A stretch of 64,000 bases of DNA from Dermanyssus gallinae (Eukaryota; Arthropoda; Arachnida; Mesostigmata; Dermanyssidae): assembly GCA_003439945.1 (NCBI GenBank), contig QVRM01001114.1, positions 1-64,000 on the forward strand, written 5' to 3'. Shown here in pieces: positions 1 to 14,146 of the stretch; the first letter of the stretch is position 1, and each line of letters begins with the position of its first letter. Position numbers and translations under genes: made by a program. The notes beneath the pieces were generated by a model. That model did not search any database. It saw only the letters and a program-made list of their open reading frames with translations, and was not told where the DNA came from.

Positions 1-405
1 AAGACGCCGCATACAAACCATTTGATACCTTTATCTCGGAATAGGAAAACAGAGTTGAACAAGTCCGACAGAGGTTGAAGAATAATGGATATTTTCTCCT
101 CTGGTCTGGTGTTGCATGTGACAATTGCCACGTCTTATTCCAGATACATAGTTCATGGCCATTATTACCTGGTCTGTTTAAACAAAAGCTTCCACGAGAG
201 TACACCGAGTGCATCTGTCGACTGTGATCTCAGGTGTGTACGAATTTTATACGTCTGCTGCCTGGCCCTTGCGAGAGATCACTGCACTGCTCTCTCGAAT
301 AACATGGCGTGACCAACTGATTGTGTAATTGTATAATCTGTATAATTGTCTGTTATAGGCATATCAATATGAGTAAAATAAATAGGATGATGAAAAGGCC
401 TCAAG
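1..405 (+). mobile_element. 3' end of CR1/I-like non-LTR retrotransposon, family C (cut by window edge)
   Basis: The reading frame starting near base 5 (FDTFISE, a stop, VEQVRQR, LWSGVACDNCHV) matches the C-terminus of the family C element at 41940-43965 (ECFISEWEAKVEQARRE, LWSGPACD). The Cys/His tail IVHG-x-YYLVC...C...C is shared with the copies at 21553-21835 and 41940-42290. The 3' untranslated part ends around 'gagtaaaataaatagg'. A stop and frameshifts make it a relic. The upstream part lies outside the window. Confidence 0.75.
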
Positions 406-3057
406 CCAGACCGGGGACCCAAAGGGCACGACAGACTCGGCTATCGACATTAGCAGTCTGCGCCGGCATTTTCTTGGTCCGTGCATATTTTGCAAAAATT
501 CTTGCAATCGTTGGCCGTTTTAGCTGAGCACACCTTTTTGTGATTGATATCCGTAAAGCTCCTGTCTAGTGGGATTCCTTGCGTGAGACATGCGTCATTT
601 ATGTCGTCATTGGCATTTCTACTTCCCCGTGAAAACACTTACTGCCTTTAAGTTTCCATAGATGACTTGGATGTGATGAAAAACGTTGCTCCTTACTTAA
701 CGTGATCAGTATTGCGTTCCACAGAGGCCTAGTGTTACTCGGTGGACAGCGATGAACACTGACCGTTTTCTTAAGCCTTTTCTTATTGGAAAGCCGAACG
801 AATTCCATAACCATGGGTCTTGTGTTAATGATTGCCTCTTATTCATCGTCAAGATATCCAGTAGCAAATTGGGTCAAAATCCTTCGTGGACTTTGTGAAT
901 AGGACAATCTCAGCACGTTTTCAACTTGTGGGTATTGTTTGGTCGCTTCTGGTCGCTATGCTGAAAACGTATGCAACCAAATCTAGACACTCCCGGTTAT
1001 TTGTATCGCCTTTTTATAGCTCCTTGTAGAAGCGGGTGGGTATTATTTTCAGATCGCAATGGTCGCCTTTAATTCCTTGAAATGCTGCGCTAGCTATTGT
1101 CTTATATTCTTCATTTATCGCTTGAATACGGTGTAGGGTTTCGATAATTGGCCAAACGCCGGGCCACTCTGGTATGTACGGTCTTGTTCCACTAATATTT
1201 TTTTGGCTAAAGTTCCGCTTTGGATGTGTAGGCTTAGTAACTCAAATGCATGCTGTTACAAGGGCGCTTTGAAGCTCACCTGAGGTTTGAAGCAGTCCCC
1301 AGTGTCGGTGATTACCGGATCTGGAACCTTTTCAGTCCCCCCTGTCATCCGTATTCGTGCTGATTGATGGTGCACGAGTATAATCTATACTCGTTAGGTA
1401 CGTTTACCATATACGTATCGTTGTTCGGTAATAAGTGGGGGACCTTAATTGTGTAATAAGTCAAGCGCTGGGTGTTATTCTTGTGTACCATCTTGAGTGG
1501 TGAATTGCTCAACTTTTATTTTGTTCACTGGTAACAACGAGACTTGCTCGCGTCGTGCGCTCTTCCGCTCCTATTGCAGCTTACTTGAATGACATTGACC
1601 ACAATTTTATTGATTATTGGGAGTATGTTCGCCTTGATCGTAAAACCGGGCGGCTCCTCGTGCTCTTTATTCCGTCCTCTTTTCTCTGGGTTTGTGTTGC
1701 ACCGGCGGACATCCTTAGCGTAGTATTCTGCTTCATGGTCAGCTGAAATGGTCTCACAAGAATCGAACTTCCTTAAGTGCACCTGGGAAACTTAGGCGAC
1801 TTGAAGATGATTTGAACCTCTCCAGTAATAGTATTATAGGTCAGGCGCATGCGAGACAACAGCTTTCATCAGAAGGCGACCACGTCAAACAAGCTTAGTG
1901 TGGCCAGACTTTGCCCTGTTACTTGGACTGAGGACAGCATCATCACTTATAGGGGCAAGCCGAACCGGTGTTAATTTATTACTTCCTCAATAAACGACGT
2001 ATTCCTCCAGTTGGCTGGCACCTTTGCTGCTATCCTACGGCGTGTAGATAAAAACGCGACACGGCAGGTAGGGCCGCCGACTTGCTTTCTCAAGGCAAAT
2101 AACCTCGCTTGGTGGGTTAGGCGTCTTTATCGGTCAGAGCCGCGGCTCCCTTACTTACTGCAGGAAGTAAATTTTGAAGAAGCCGTGTTCTTATAACGTC
2201 AAGAAGACACGCGAAAACATCCGTAGGAGACACTTAAACAGGCAAATCAGACTATCTCAAGTCCGTCAGTGTGCACTAAGTACAAATTGAGGAAAATAAC
2301 CTAAACATTACGGAGCTGTTCTGAATCCGCATGCGATATTGGGTACTAACGAAATATTTAACCATCTCTAAATTATATACGTGACCTTAATATTAAATAC
2401 GCGCCAGGTCTTGATTCTACTTAGCCTTAGAATAGTGAAGGCCTTATAGCATTGAGACTAACTACTATGTGCCGATTCTTAACGAGCCCTAACATCTACG
2501 GCGTATGACGATCCCTGCAATTCACACGGGTATGAAATCGCTGCCTGGATAATGGCAGAAAAATGCTAGAGACGATTTCTGAAAGGTCCACATTTAAGAT
2601 GTTGATTTGACATTGCCGTCGCGAGTTTGCCGTTGACTCTATACAATAGCAGCTTATTGCAAAATGTCAGCTGAAAGTAAGAACGCCACCATTGCAATCA
2701 TTCAGGCAAATCAAATAAGGAAGCCAGCTTCTTGGTCAGACAAAAGAAAACTATTTTATTAAAAGTTCCGTCGTCAGATTTCGTTTCTCCAGTAATATTC
2801 ACGCCATAAGAAGACGTCTCAGGACAAACGCGCGTCCGACTCTGCTTGTAGGAAAGCCGAAGTGGCTGAGCACCTTAAAACGTTATCACCGTTTCGTCGA
2901 TTGTCGGTCCCGATTATTTTGTTTTATTCTGACGTGTCATAATGTGTTGCAGAGCTCGAGATGAGCCCTAGACCTACATTAATATTTTTCTTCTAGCTCG
3001 TGCAATCTCGTGATATTTCTGACGTACTGTTTCTGCTACGCTTCTTCAATATTTCAG
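406..3057. other. No gene recognised; presumed intron or 5' flank of the SR-B gene
   Basis: Moderate-GC DNA with only short, overlapping open frames and no recognised family motif. Upstream exons of the scavenger receptor must exist but I could not identify one here with confidence. Confidence 0.4.
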
Positions 3058-3104
3058 AACAATACGATATTTAGGTCCCACCTGCAATGCGTTTCAAGGA
3101 TCTG
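3058..3104 (+). CDS. CD36/SR-B class scavenger receptor, internal exon (first recognised)
   Basis: A 47-nt exon lies between a pyrimidine-rich acceptor (ttcttcaatatttcag) and a perfect donor (GTAAGT at 3105). It starts with one base completing a codon and ends with one base of the next. Its translation, TIRYLGPTCNAFQGS, followed by D-SKMFPSF from the next exon, aligns with the SR-B signature C-N-x-I-x-G-(T/S)-x-G-x-x-(F/W)-P-P-F in the CD36 ectodomain. Phase matches the exon at 9081 exactly. The family are cell-surface receptors with two membrane helices that bind lipids, lipoproteins or apoptotic cells. The exon is short, so its identity rests on the motif, the splice sites and the phase together. 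Confidence 0.8.
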
Positions 3105-3692
3105 GTAAGTATTCATTTTATGACCGCCTTTATACATATATATGCACCAAGCATATCACAAGAAGTCGATTTACTCATCTATCGTATAGGTACGTCTTTA
3201 GAAGACTTCCTTAAAACGAGACTATGTATTTTCCGAACATGTTATGTTAGTGAAGTGTGCACCAGGTTGAAGTGTGTTGGGGAATCCAGCTACGACGTTT
3301 ATTTTATCACTGAAACAGCACTGAGAAGAATGAATGACTAGTATTACAGTAGTCGTAGTATTTATCCACAAAGATTTAAAAATAGTTAAGGCAGAGGATC
3401 TGTGGGAACCAAGTAGACTACAGACGATACCTAAGGGTAAGGGGGGCAGTGACGAAGCTGCTCGACTAGATGGCCCACAAGCTGATTCATATACAAGGAA
3501 CGATTTTTGTAGTACTTGTCATGAATTAATATAAAACGATGTCTGGTGTTCGCAAAAATCAGCCAAAAGCAATTCCCACAAAGATGTGACTGACAGTTAT
3601 AGTTTCCCCGGCTTTAAACATATAGTATATGCGCCCTGAAAATCACATTTTAGACGCTTGCAGGGGGCTAAGTTGCCTGTGGCACGATACAT

Positions 3693-3730
3693 CTATATAT
3701 ATATATATATTATATATATATATATATATA
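3693..3730. repeat. (TA)n microsatellite
   Basis: About 38 bp of TA dinucleotides with one phase break, directly bordering the 3' side of the minus-strand R1-like relic. Confidence 0.95.
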
Positions 3731-3733
3731 CTA

Positions 3734-5060
3734 TGAACTATGTAGGAGGAGGGGTGAACGCCCTTTCAGATCAATTGGCTGGCGTCGCCCAAAGGTTCCC
3801 GCACTGGTCTAGCACCTGCAAGCCCGTTTTCGTCGAGCTGCATTTCCCTGCGGTTGCTCTCGGGTTGAAGCTGTAGCTGTGTCTGTTTTTCTGTTTGTGT
3901 TTTTTTGTGTTTTTGTGTTTCTCCTGGAGGACTTCTTTGCCGTAGATGATCCCAGCTTCCAGGCCTGCTTACTGGAGACGATGCATTCTGTATATTTCTA
4001 TTAGATTGGACAGAGGTGGATCGTTTGACCTCGTGGTGTGGGTTTTCCTCCTGATCTATTTCTGTCGAACAAATCTGCTGTGACTTGAGGTATACTCACG
4101 TGCTTTTTGGCAGAACACGCGCGAAGCCGATGGAGCCTTTCTAATTTGGAACAAGCACGAGGCGAGCAGTGTGTAACTTGAGGTGTCCTCACGCGCTCTT
4201 GGCAGAACACGCATGAAGCCGATGGAGCCTATTCAATTAGGAACAAGCACGAGTTAGAAATATTGTGTCCTGTGGGGATCTGGGCGAGATGATAGGTGAG
4301 GTAGCTACCTAGCCTCTCTATGCAGGGATACTCCAGGATCCCCGAAGGGAATGGCGTCCCACTCCACCTGCCAGATCTCAATTGTGACAATCCTCTCTCT
4401 GTCTTTTTCCGTCTGCGTAGGCGCACCTAAGCCCCATGATCGCTTCCTTTCAAGTGCCTTGACATCCCAAGGGATCGATCCTACCAGGACCAGAGCAGCA
4501 TTCGTGGTGACTGAGCGGTACCCCTGGATTTCCCTCAGGGCTGCTGGCCTATGGGATCTTCAAGCACTTGCTTCGTTTTCTTCGTTTTGAGAGTCACCCT
4601 TACCCAAACTGGCGTTCCAAATTATAAGATTGATTTTGCAGCCGTTATTAGTGCCCTTGTGCGGGTTTAGAGGGCAATGGATGTTCGGCAAAATCCTAGG
4701 TATACCACACACTACCCTGGCTGCCTTGGTCGTTATCTTTTTATGTGGCTGAGGCCGTTCGTCGTTGTGTCCAGTGTGCCGAGGAGGGGGTAGCATGCAT
4801 CATTTATCATTTTAATGTTCTGGCCGTCAAGCTGTAAAGTGAGCGGACTGATCCTCTTCCTCCCTGTGAGGAGTTCTGCTTCGCTCTTTTCCGGGGCCAG
4901 TCTGAGTCGCGCTGCGCTCATCTACCCTGACGTCAGGCAAACAGTTTTATTCATATTCAATTCAAGCTTGTCGGCAGTTTTAGCCTGCACGACTATCGCC
5001 AGATCGTCGGCGTAGGCCACTGTGTCCACTTCCTTGAGGAAGCCTGTCAGGTCACATTCT
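3734..5060 (-). mobile_element. R1-like non-LTR retrotransposon family B, truncated relic
   Basis: Antisense copy of the family found in plus orientation at 39466-41400. Shared stretches include the end CAGATCAATTGGCTGG (3768 here, the complement of the sequence near 41190), the post-RT segment LRLAPEKSEA-x-LLTGRK (4733-4921) and the catalytic AYADDLAIVV region near 4990-5020. It starts in the reverse-transcriptase catalytic core and lacks the 3' tail, stopping at the (TA)n tract. Several frameshifts and stops show that it is dead. Confidence 0.8.
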
Positions 5061-5474
5061 TCCTTAGCAGCATTCTACGGGCTTCGCTCCCTGATAAGGT
5101 GACCAAGCACTGCCAACTGCCTGTGTTGTTAGTAGCCTTGGGAGCTTCCGTGCAAATCCTAGTAGATTATTAAATTTTCAATATTTTTTGGATGTCCTGT
5201 TCTATGGACTGCGCCGTGACTAACGGGCTGATTCCCCAAAAACAACAGTTGCTGTAGGGCCGCTGTACTGCCTGACGTCGATCTCCCCGCCCGTATTTTA
5301 TCTGAGGACGTCTGCAAAAGTTGTGCTGCTGCCGGGGCTTTTTTTGTTAACTCCTAGGATGATGTCTCCTCCCTAATAGCAATGACCCTATTTTTACCCT
5401 GCTATTCGCTGTGTTGACTAGTGGGCGCATCTTTCCAGTCATGTATTCTGATGAACAGCCTGCTGCATAAATAG
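5061..5474. other. Unassigned, probably further retroelement debris
   Basis: No open frame of note. It lies between two antisense retroelement relics. I see no recognisable domain or repeat. Confidence 0.35.
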
Positions 5475-7046
5475 GCTGATATATAATCGTTTATTTATAC
5501 AAATTTGCTATGTAAGCACTTTGGAGTGGGACAATTGTCTCCACGCGAACGTGTGATTATGGGTTCTCTAACCCAGGGTTAGCCCAGTTCAAAAATGTGC
5601 CCCGAACAGACGCTGCATTTTCTCGTTGAATGTCGAGCGACAGCCTCTGACGCAATAATTCGGATGCTCTCGAGTCTCCTGTCGAAAGATCAAGGCTTCT
5701 GCCTACGCGTTGAATCAGTTTGAGCGTAAGGAAGCCTGCAGTGCCCATTGTCTCGAAAGCCAACGGACAAAATTCGTGCGGATAATCTACACTAAAATAT
5801 TTTTTGCATTTGTTAGCCTCAGCTAACCTGGAAGCATGACCTGCTTGGTCCGCACCTGCACCGACCATCGAAGGGGCTAATGAGTCGGTAACAGTTGCGT
5901 CCCACTGCGGCCATGCTCAAAGGGCGTCAAAGTCAGGCCGTCAGGTCTCTTTCCGTCATCCCTCGATAGACCCGGGGGCTCTAGAACACATGGGAAGCCG
6001 GCAGATCGAAGTGCGCGACTAAAGGTGTCATTTAGAGCGGAGTGACGTGCTCGTCGGCCTGCACTTAACGCGCATGACAGGCCATGATGTGCCAACGCGT
6101 CCACAAAATCACCACAACGACATCGGTGGGGCACGACTAGGTCAACACCAAGCCGCAGCCCTGCGCTTATGCGCGTGGTCTCGTCGTCCAACAGAGTCTC
6201 AATTCGCGGACATGGTAGGGCGTGTAGCCAAGCCCCAGCCCCTTGACTACTAACAGCTCGAAGCCTGGCTTTATCAGCAACAGAAGGCGCTCTATTAATC
6301 AGGTTCGCTAGACGCTTTTCTTGTAGAGGGGTTGTCCATTTGCCCTGGTTAGCCCTAGCGTCGGGAGGAGAATCAAATAACAACGACAATTCGCCGGTCT
6401 TTGAAGTTCGCCGTTATAGGCGTCCCACCCATCACTGTCCAATAATGCTTTAACTCTGTCCGCCGCCTGGGTCAATGACGACACGATTGCAAGTCCTGCT
6501 ATCATGACCGCGTCGGGCACACCTAGGCCGCCTAAAGAAACCGGAAGCATTACCTGTTCCCTTGCCGCAACGGTCAGCTTAAGATTTAGTATGATCTCTA
6601 AAATGTCTAAGCTAAGTCCATTAAATGGCTGTAAAAGCTCTCGTGATAAAAACATGTTGCAGTCTCTAAGCAGGTGTGTTAACCTCGTGGCTGAAAAACA
6701 AGATCTAAGAAGGAATAAGCCGCAGTGGGTCCCCAATTGAGGTAGTCTGCCCGCCGCGAAGTCAAGTTTGTCTCTTCGACTGTCTAATGCCTTTGCAATG
6801 CCTTCCGGCAACAAGGGGACACCTAGCAGCTCCAAGTTAACCTTGTCTACTACGCGACAGCCCGGAAGTAAGCCAAAAAGGTTAGTTAAATCTAACGACT
6901 CAACTTCGTTGTGGGTTGTGACATACACTTCACATTTGGCCGGGTTCAATGTCAGACCGCTAATAAAAAACAGGCTAATTCTTACAGAAATGTATTTCGT
7001 CTGCCTTTTTCGCGAAGTTGCTTCGACATCGTGTTGACGCGGCACA
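5475..7046 (-). mobile_element. R2-like/RLE non-LTR retrotransposon, 5'-truncated copy
   Basis: Read on the minus strand, 7046-6308 encodes the end of the reverse transcriptase (SGLTLNPAKCEVYV, LLRSCFSATRLTHLLRD, SLGGLGVPDAV). Then 6389-5877 encodes a Cys/His cluster (C-R-C-G-x-F...HHGLSC) and KRPDGLTLTPF, and 5868-5557 the rest of the restriction-like endonuclease (TGDSRASELLRQRLSLDIQR). It is clearly related to the full-length element at 46761-51735. Two frame changes (near 6350 and 5872) inactivate it, and the first part of the RT is missing. The 3' untranslated region carries the palindromic GACAATTGTC motif near 5530, which also occurs at 28245. Confidence 0.88.
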
Positions 7047-7099
7047 CGTCCTTCTCGGGTGGTGTTGACTCTACATCATAATTTTCTGCAGCATGCCTT

Positions 7100-8171
7100 T
7101 ACTGTATTTCTTACGGGGGGGGGGGGTCTTCCCCAGCGTGGAGAAATGTACAAAGCCATTGCATTCTGAAAGCCAGTGCTAGACCTAGCGTCCTGTGAAA
7201 AGTTGCTTGTATGCTTGTCGACGCAGCAAACGCCTTAGCGTCATGCTTTTCCTCAGGTTCGGTTTCATCTGGACTTTCAAACTCAAGCGCTATTTCATAG
7301 GATTGGGACTCCACGTGCCCGAAGAGAGGCCGCTTTTTTAGCCATTGGGAATTGTCGTGTGAGTTTCTTGAGCAGAGCCTTGTCCTTGTCGGAGCCTTTC
7401 GTAGTAAGCATTGTCCGCAGTAAGCATTATGCTTTCATGTGAGGACGTAATGCAGTGAGACCAGTGGTCTTGTACACAGACAGCGGCCAGGCCTCCTTAA
7501 TAAACTAAGACTTTTGAGTACTGCCTTTTCGGCCATATGTTTCTTGAGGTGTTTCGTTTTGACCATTTCGAGCTGTTCCTTTTCTAGCTTTTACTGGCAG
7601 GATTTGCATCGTAAGTCTGCCGCGGGCGGGGTGCTCAGTGAGGGCCGTGCCTTTCTCTGGACGGCTAGCCTCTGCATCTCTAAGGCGAGAGCCGCGGTCT
7701 TTTTCTTGCAGTTCTCAGCAACCTTGGAAGGTCTTTAATACGTATATCGTACTCAAGACCTTACAAATGTAGCAGTATCGTTGGCCTGCTTCCGGGGCTT
7801 TGTAAGGTCTTGAATACGTGCTGCGTACTCAAGACCTTACAGATGTAGCAGTATCGTTGGCCTGCTTCCGGGGAATTACTTGGTCCTCCCATGTTTCCTT
7901 TTTAGTTTTCGTTAGTTCCCATACCGCCTTATCTAGGTGGATGATGGCTGCCTTAAGTGGGTTCTGGGTGGTCGTGTACTTATCTTTTAGAGCCTTGTTC
8001 TATACCTGCCGCGGATCTTCTGGTGTGGTCGCCATTAGTCTCTCTCGTTATCGCCTCTATTTTTTCTGTTTTTACTCTCTTAGACGTATGAGGTAGAAAT
8101 TTCTTTTGAACCCGACGCCGGGTTACAGAAGTCGAATCCGACCAGCACTTCTCAAGATATTTTAGATACAT
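7100..8171 (-). pseudogene. Relic of a lysine-rich coiled-coil ORF1 of a non-LTR retrotransposon
   Basis: The complement of 7880-8000 reads through as ALKDKYTTTQNPLKAAI followed by DKAVWELTKTKKETWED. The complement of 7510-7735 gives KVAENCKKKTAALALEMQ and KLEKEQLEMVKTKHLKK. These heptad-rich, Lys/Glu-rich stretches are typical of the coiled-coil part of LINE ORF1 proteins. The frame is broken by stops and by an internal tandem duplication (7750-7874). I could not link it to one of the families in the window; a 5' remnant of an R1-like element is most likely. Identification rests on composition only. Confidence 0.45.
7750..7874. repeat. Tandem duplication, unit about 77 bp
   Basis: The stretch starting ACTCAAGACCTTACA and ending GGCCTGCTTCCGGGG occurs at 7750-7797 and again at 7827-7874 with one difference. 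Confidence 0.9.
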
Positions 8172-8214
8172 TAAGATGAAGTAAGAAATAATACATATAT
8201 ATGTAAAATAAATA

Positions 8215-8512
8215 ATAGAAAAAAAACGGTTTTGTAGTCGCCGGCGCTGCCAGTCTGCTATCCACTCCCTGTGGACGATAGAGCTTTAGCAGGCGTTCTG
8301 TCACTGTTCATGGCGGCTTGTTGTGGTTGTTATGTACATAGTCGATAATGCGCACTAAACTAGTGAGCGCCCGTTTGCACTTATAAACATAAGGCCATGG
8401 TCAGGGGCGCTTAGAGCGGCAGCATATATATATTGCCTACGCATCCATATAATCCATGTAGACATGGTTAGGTATACATGCCAAGCGAACAATAAATCAA
8501 TCAATCAAACAT
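8215..8512 (+). mobile_element. Possible 3' untranslated end of a LINE with (TCAA)n tail
   Basis: A region without coding potential ends in 'aataaatcaatcaatcaa', the short-repeat 3' terminus typical of CR1/RTE-type LINEs. No coding part is attached, so the family is unknown. Confidence 0.35.
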
Positions 8513-9080
8513 AGTTAGTTATGTACACAGTAGACTATATATCGAATTTCGAACGCTTTAAGCGCGCGGACTTCTTTATCACAGTAATTTTACAGTTTTA
8601 GCCAGAACCTTTGCAGATTACTAATCGCGTAGAGCTCCCTACCGCTGAGGCCGTCCAGTGCGATTGGTTAGCCTATTTCAGGCCCATGTAGTTCTCAGCT
8701 TGTGCTAACCACAGATGCTTTTTTATTATGCTTACATTGAAATATAAAGAAACAGTAAACCATTTTCTTCACTTAAATTACAACAATGTATGACTGAGTC
8801 CTTTGCCAAATAAGGCTTTCTTACAGGTGCAGCATTTAAGATTTAATATCGTCTATACCACCCCTCCCTTTCGCGCCACATAGTTAGGATGACTTACGAG
8901 TCATTTTCTAAGCACGTAGATATCGTCAAAATTTGAATTTTTTCAACGGGATGGGTGTGGAAATGTCTTGCTATTGCAAGGGAACAAGCTGTTCCGAGTT
9001 GCGGCCGGTGATAGCAACGAATAACGCGAATTATCGTAAAATAAGCACTAACTGTGATATTAATTAATTCCGCGTGTTAG
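8513..9080. other. Intron sequence, nothing recognised
   Basis: Sequence between a LINE-like tail and the next receptor exon. I see no repeats or open frames of interest. Confidence 0.5.
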
Positions 9081-9255
9081 ACAGCAAGATGTTTCCATCA
9101 TTTGTGGTGCCGCCGAAAAATCTCCTTTTCTACGACAAGAGGCTATGTGTTCCCCGAAAACTTGTCTATCACTCAAACCTGGTGATTAAAGGCGAACGCA
9201 TTGCACGCTACGGTCCTATATTAGGCTTCTTCCAGGAACCAACGCCTTATAATAG
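9081..9255 (+). CDS. CD36/SR-B class scavenger receptor, internal exon
   Basis: A 175-nt exon between acceptor 'gcgtgttag' and donor GTAATA at 9256. It enters with two bases of a codon and leaves with two. It encodes SKMFPSFVVPPKNLLFYDKR and then LCVPRKLVYHSNLVIKGERI, matching the CD36-family stretch S-x-F-P-P-F...L-x-x-(F/Y)...L-C-R-S-(I/L)...Y...V-x-G-(I/L). The end PYN joins the next exon to give PYN-S-CFIRN, placing a cysteine where the family has its conserved ectodomain cysteine. An open frame also runs from a GTG at 9074, but the acceptor and phase argue that this is not a start. Confidence 0.85.
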
Positions 9256-9310
9256 GTAATATGACAAGCTCGTTAAATATGCTTATCGTGTACGTCGACG
9301 TTCAGATAAC

Positions 9311-9335
9311 TATATATATATATATATATATATAT
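9311..9335. repeat. (TA)n microsatellite
   Basis: Twenty-five bases of pure TA repeat. Confidence 0.95.
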
Positions 9336-9454
9336 TGAACTTGAGCTCCCTTAAGTTAATCCACCAGATCATTTTATCTCAAAAGTTGTTTAGAAATAAG
9401 ATAATTTTAACGTTTTATTGACGTGCTCCTTTAGGGCCAATCTGTCACAATATA

Positions 9455-10493
9455 CAGGGTGTTGCAGAAATATTTGAAGTGCGATATACAGAATTGTAGA
9501 GCTCGTTAAAGCAAATATTTTTTCCGATGGAACATGGCCTCTGAGAAGTCTTGTTTCGGAGTGAGAGTGAAATTACTACAATTTGTGACACTAGTGTTTT
9601 TGCCCGACATAGGAGCACAAAATGTGCTGTTGCGAGACAACCAGTCTTCCTAGACAGAAACTAAGCACCATCGTGTTCGTGATAAAATTCTGCTCCATCT
9701 GAAGAATATGCAAGGCCGGTCAGAAGACGCGACATGGTCGCTTAGAAGAGAATTCGCCAAACATAAAGTTCTTTGTTAGCGTTCACGCTAAATACTTTAG
9801 AATCATAACCCTACAACCACTCATAAAACGGACATATCCAGCCAATGCGCAATTCATGGCGATCATTTTGGTACCAAACATATGTCCATGCGAGCTGTGG
9901 TTGCGGAGTAATTACGATTTTTCGGCGGGATGTCCAGATTAAGTGCATGTAAAATGACTGTGTGGCGACGTTCACTACCGCCGACGTGTCGCGCGACAGC
10001 CGCAGCGCGTCATTTTTCATGCACTTAATCTGGACATCCCGCCGAAAAATCGTAATTACTCCGCAACCACAGCTCGCATGGACATACGTTTGGTACCAAA
10101 ATGATCGCCATGAATTGCGCATTGGCTGAATATGCCCGTTTTTAGCGTTGTGAGTGGTTGTAGGGTTATGATTCTAAAGTATTTGGCGTGAACGCTAATA
10201 AAGAACATTATTTTTGGCGAATTCTCTTCTAAGCGGGCCATGTCGGGTCTTCTGACCGGCCTTGCATATTCTTCAGATGGAGCAGAATTTTATCACGCAC
10301 ACGATGGTTGTCTCGCAACAGCACATTTTGTGTTCCTATGTCGGGCAAAAACACTAGTGTCACAAATTGTAGTAATTTCACTCTCACTCCGAAACAAGAC
10401 TTCTGAGAGACCATGTTCCATTGGAAAACATATTTGCTTTAACGAGCTCTACAATTCTGTATATCGCACTTCAGATATTCCTGCAACACCCTG
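9455..10493. mobile_element. Foldback element with roughly 500-bp terminal inverted repeats
   Basis: The left end starts CAGGGTGTTGCAG and the right end finishes CTGCAACACCCTG. The two arms are near-perfect inverted copies almost to the centre (about 9975), for example CACTAGTGTTTTTGCCCGAC on the left and its complement near 10345. Both ends abut TA (9453-9454 and 10494-10495), the duplication expected of Tc1/mariner-type insertion. There is no transposase, and the apparent frames inside are products of the palindrome. It is best described as a non-autonomous foldback or giant MITE in a receptor intron. Confidence 0.88.
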
Positions 10494-10716
10494 TATGTCA
10501 AGGGTATGGTTTATTTTAAAAAATTACTAACAGCGGTTTTCCCATGCCATCCTGCATTATTCATCTGTGTCAGTCAATCAAGTTTAATCCTTTTAATTCA
10601 ACCATGCAGGATTATGCACACATTTGTCGATTTTCTGATAGCTATCTCTCCGGATCCCATTTTTGCTTATTTAGTATTTATCGTTTCCTTCAGCGTATTT
10701 CCTTACAAGTAATGCG

Positions 10717-10717
<1 letters not shown>

Positions 10718-10752
<35 letters not shown>
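10718..10752. repeat. (TA)n microsatellite
   Basis: Thirty-five bases of TA repeat. Confidence 0.95.
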
Positions 10753-13002
<2,250 letters not shown>

Positions 13003-13014
13003 TTACATTCACGT

Positions 13015-13175
13015 GGTGCCTCAGTTCGAAAACAAAATGCTCCACAAGCAAACAGGCGTTATTGTTAGTTATTTAGTAATCATTGAATATATATATATAT
13101 ATCAAATGATTACTAAATCATTATAACAAAAACGCTTGTTTGCTTGTGAGCATTTTGTTTTTAAACTGAGGCACC
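13015..13175. mobile_element. Small foldback MITE with about 65-bp inverted repeats
   Basis: The left arm begins GGTGCCTCAGTT and includes AAAACAAAATGCTC, then ACAAGCAAAC and TTTAGTAATCATTGA. The right arm carries the complements in reverse order and ends AAACTGAGGCACC. The loop is a (TA)n run at 13087-13102. Arms differ at several sites. It lies 39 bp upstream of the exon starting at 13215. Confidence 0.85.
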
Positions 13176-13214
13176 GATGAATGAAGCTAAAATAAATCTT
13201 TTTTTTTCTTCCAG

Positions 13215-13422
13215 TTGCTTCATTAGGAACGCATCAGGTTACGCGGGCACATACGACGTTACCGTGTTCTATGGAATTAATTATTGGGGGTGGACTAACG
13301 TTACCCCAATAGTTATAAGCATGCCGCATTTTTTAGACGCAGATGATTGGCTCGTCAGCTATTTTAACAGTGGTATGAATCCCGATCCCGACAAGCACAA
13401 CTTCTATATGGACGTTCATGCG
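13215..13422 (+). CDS. CD36/SR-B class scavenger receptor, internal exon (core ectodomain)
   Basis: A 208-nt exon preceded by a strong polypyrimidine tract (13201-13214) and followed by donor GTACGT at 13423. It starts in phase with the previous exon and ends on a codon boundary. The translation holds NVTPIVISMPHFLDAD and SGMNPDPDKHNFYMDVHA. These match the strongest CD36-family signatures: P-(I/V)-x-x-S-x-P-H-F-x-x-A-D, G-(L/M)-x-P-x-x-x-x-H, and the D-(I/V) pair in front of the next conserved block. N-linked glycosylation sequons (NAS, NVT) are visible, as expected for an extracellular segment. This is the exon that identifies the gene most clearly. Confidence 0.93.
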
Positions 13423-14009
13423 GTACGTATCTATTGATTGACTTTTATTGTTATCTTAGCACGTCGCACGTCTCACTTTCGTATTGTGGCCCCGGTAATT
13501 GCCTAGGCTGATGAGTGTACACATTATTCCCCACAAGCCTCTGCGCCGTAGGCGAACATACTGCCATAGAATCTTCGCCGCCGCAAGCGTTTCTTTTCTA
13601 CATTATACGTTTGTACGTTTTAATGATCATGAATGACTGAGTGGAATCTAACGCGCAACGCGACGGACCAGGCGCGGACGGATGGCGCGTGATGCGCTAC
13701 GTCCGTATACTGCACGCAACGACACGCCACTTGCTCAACCTGACAACCGGAGATTAAAGTTGCATTCAGTTCTAGCACTACGACGTTTAATCTGAAGTGC
13801 TTCGAACGATCTTTTCAGTGCAGTCTAGTTACCGGCTACCGGTTGCGGCTACACTCTATTTTTCACGCAAAAAGTAATACTACTTTTGGCTGCTTAATCG
13901 TTTTCTAAAAAAAATTACAATTGCGCCTTTTTAAATAAGGCATTCAAATGTAAAAAAGGCAATACGCATATAGAATACGTGTTTATTTTGCCATAGGTCT
14001 GCATTTTTA

Positions 14010-14146
<137 letters not shown>

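Noticed and set aside
9811..10414. Minus-strand frames of 61-103 codons in the foldback element
   Set aside because: The sequence is a palindrome; the frames mirror each other and match no transposase.
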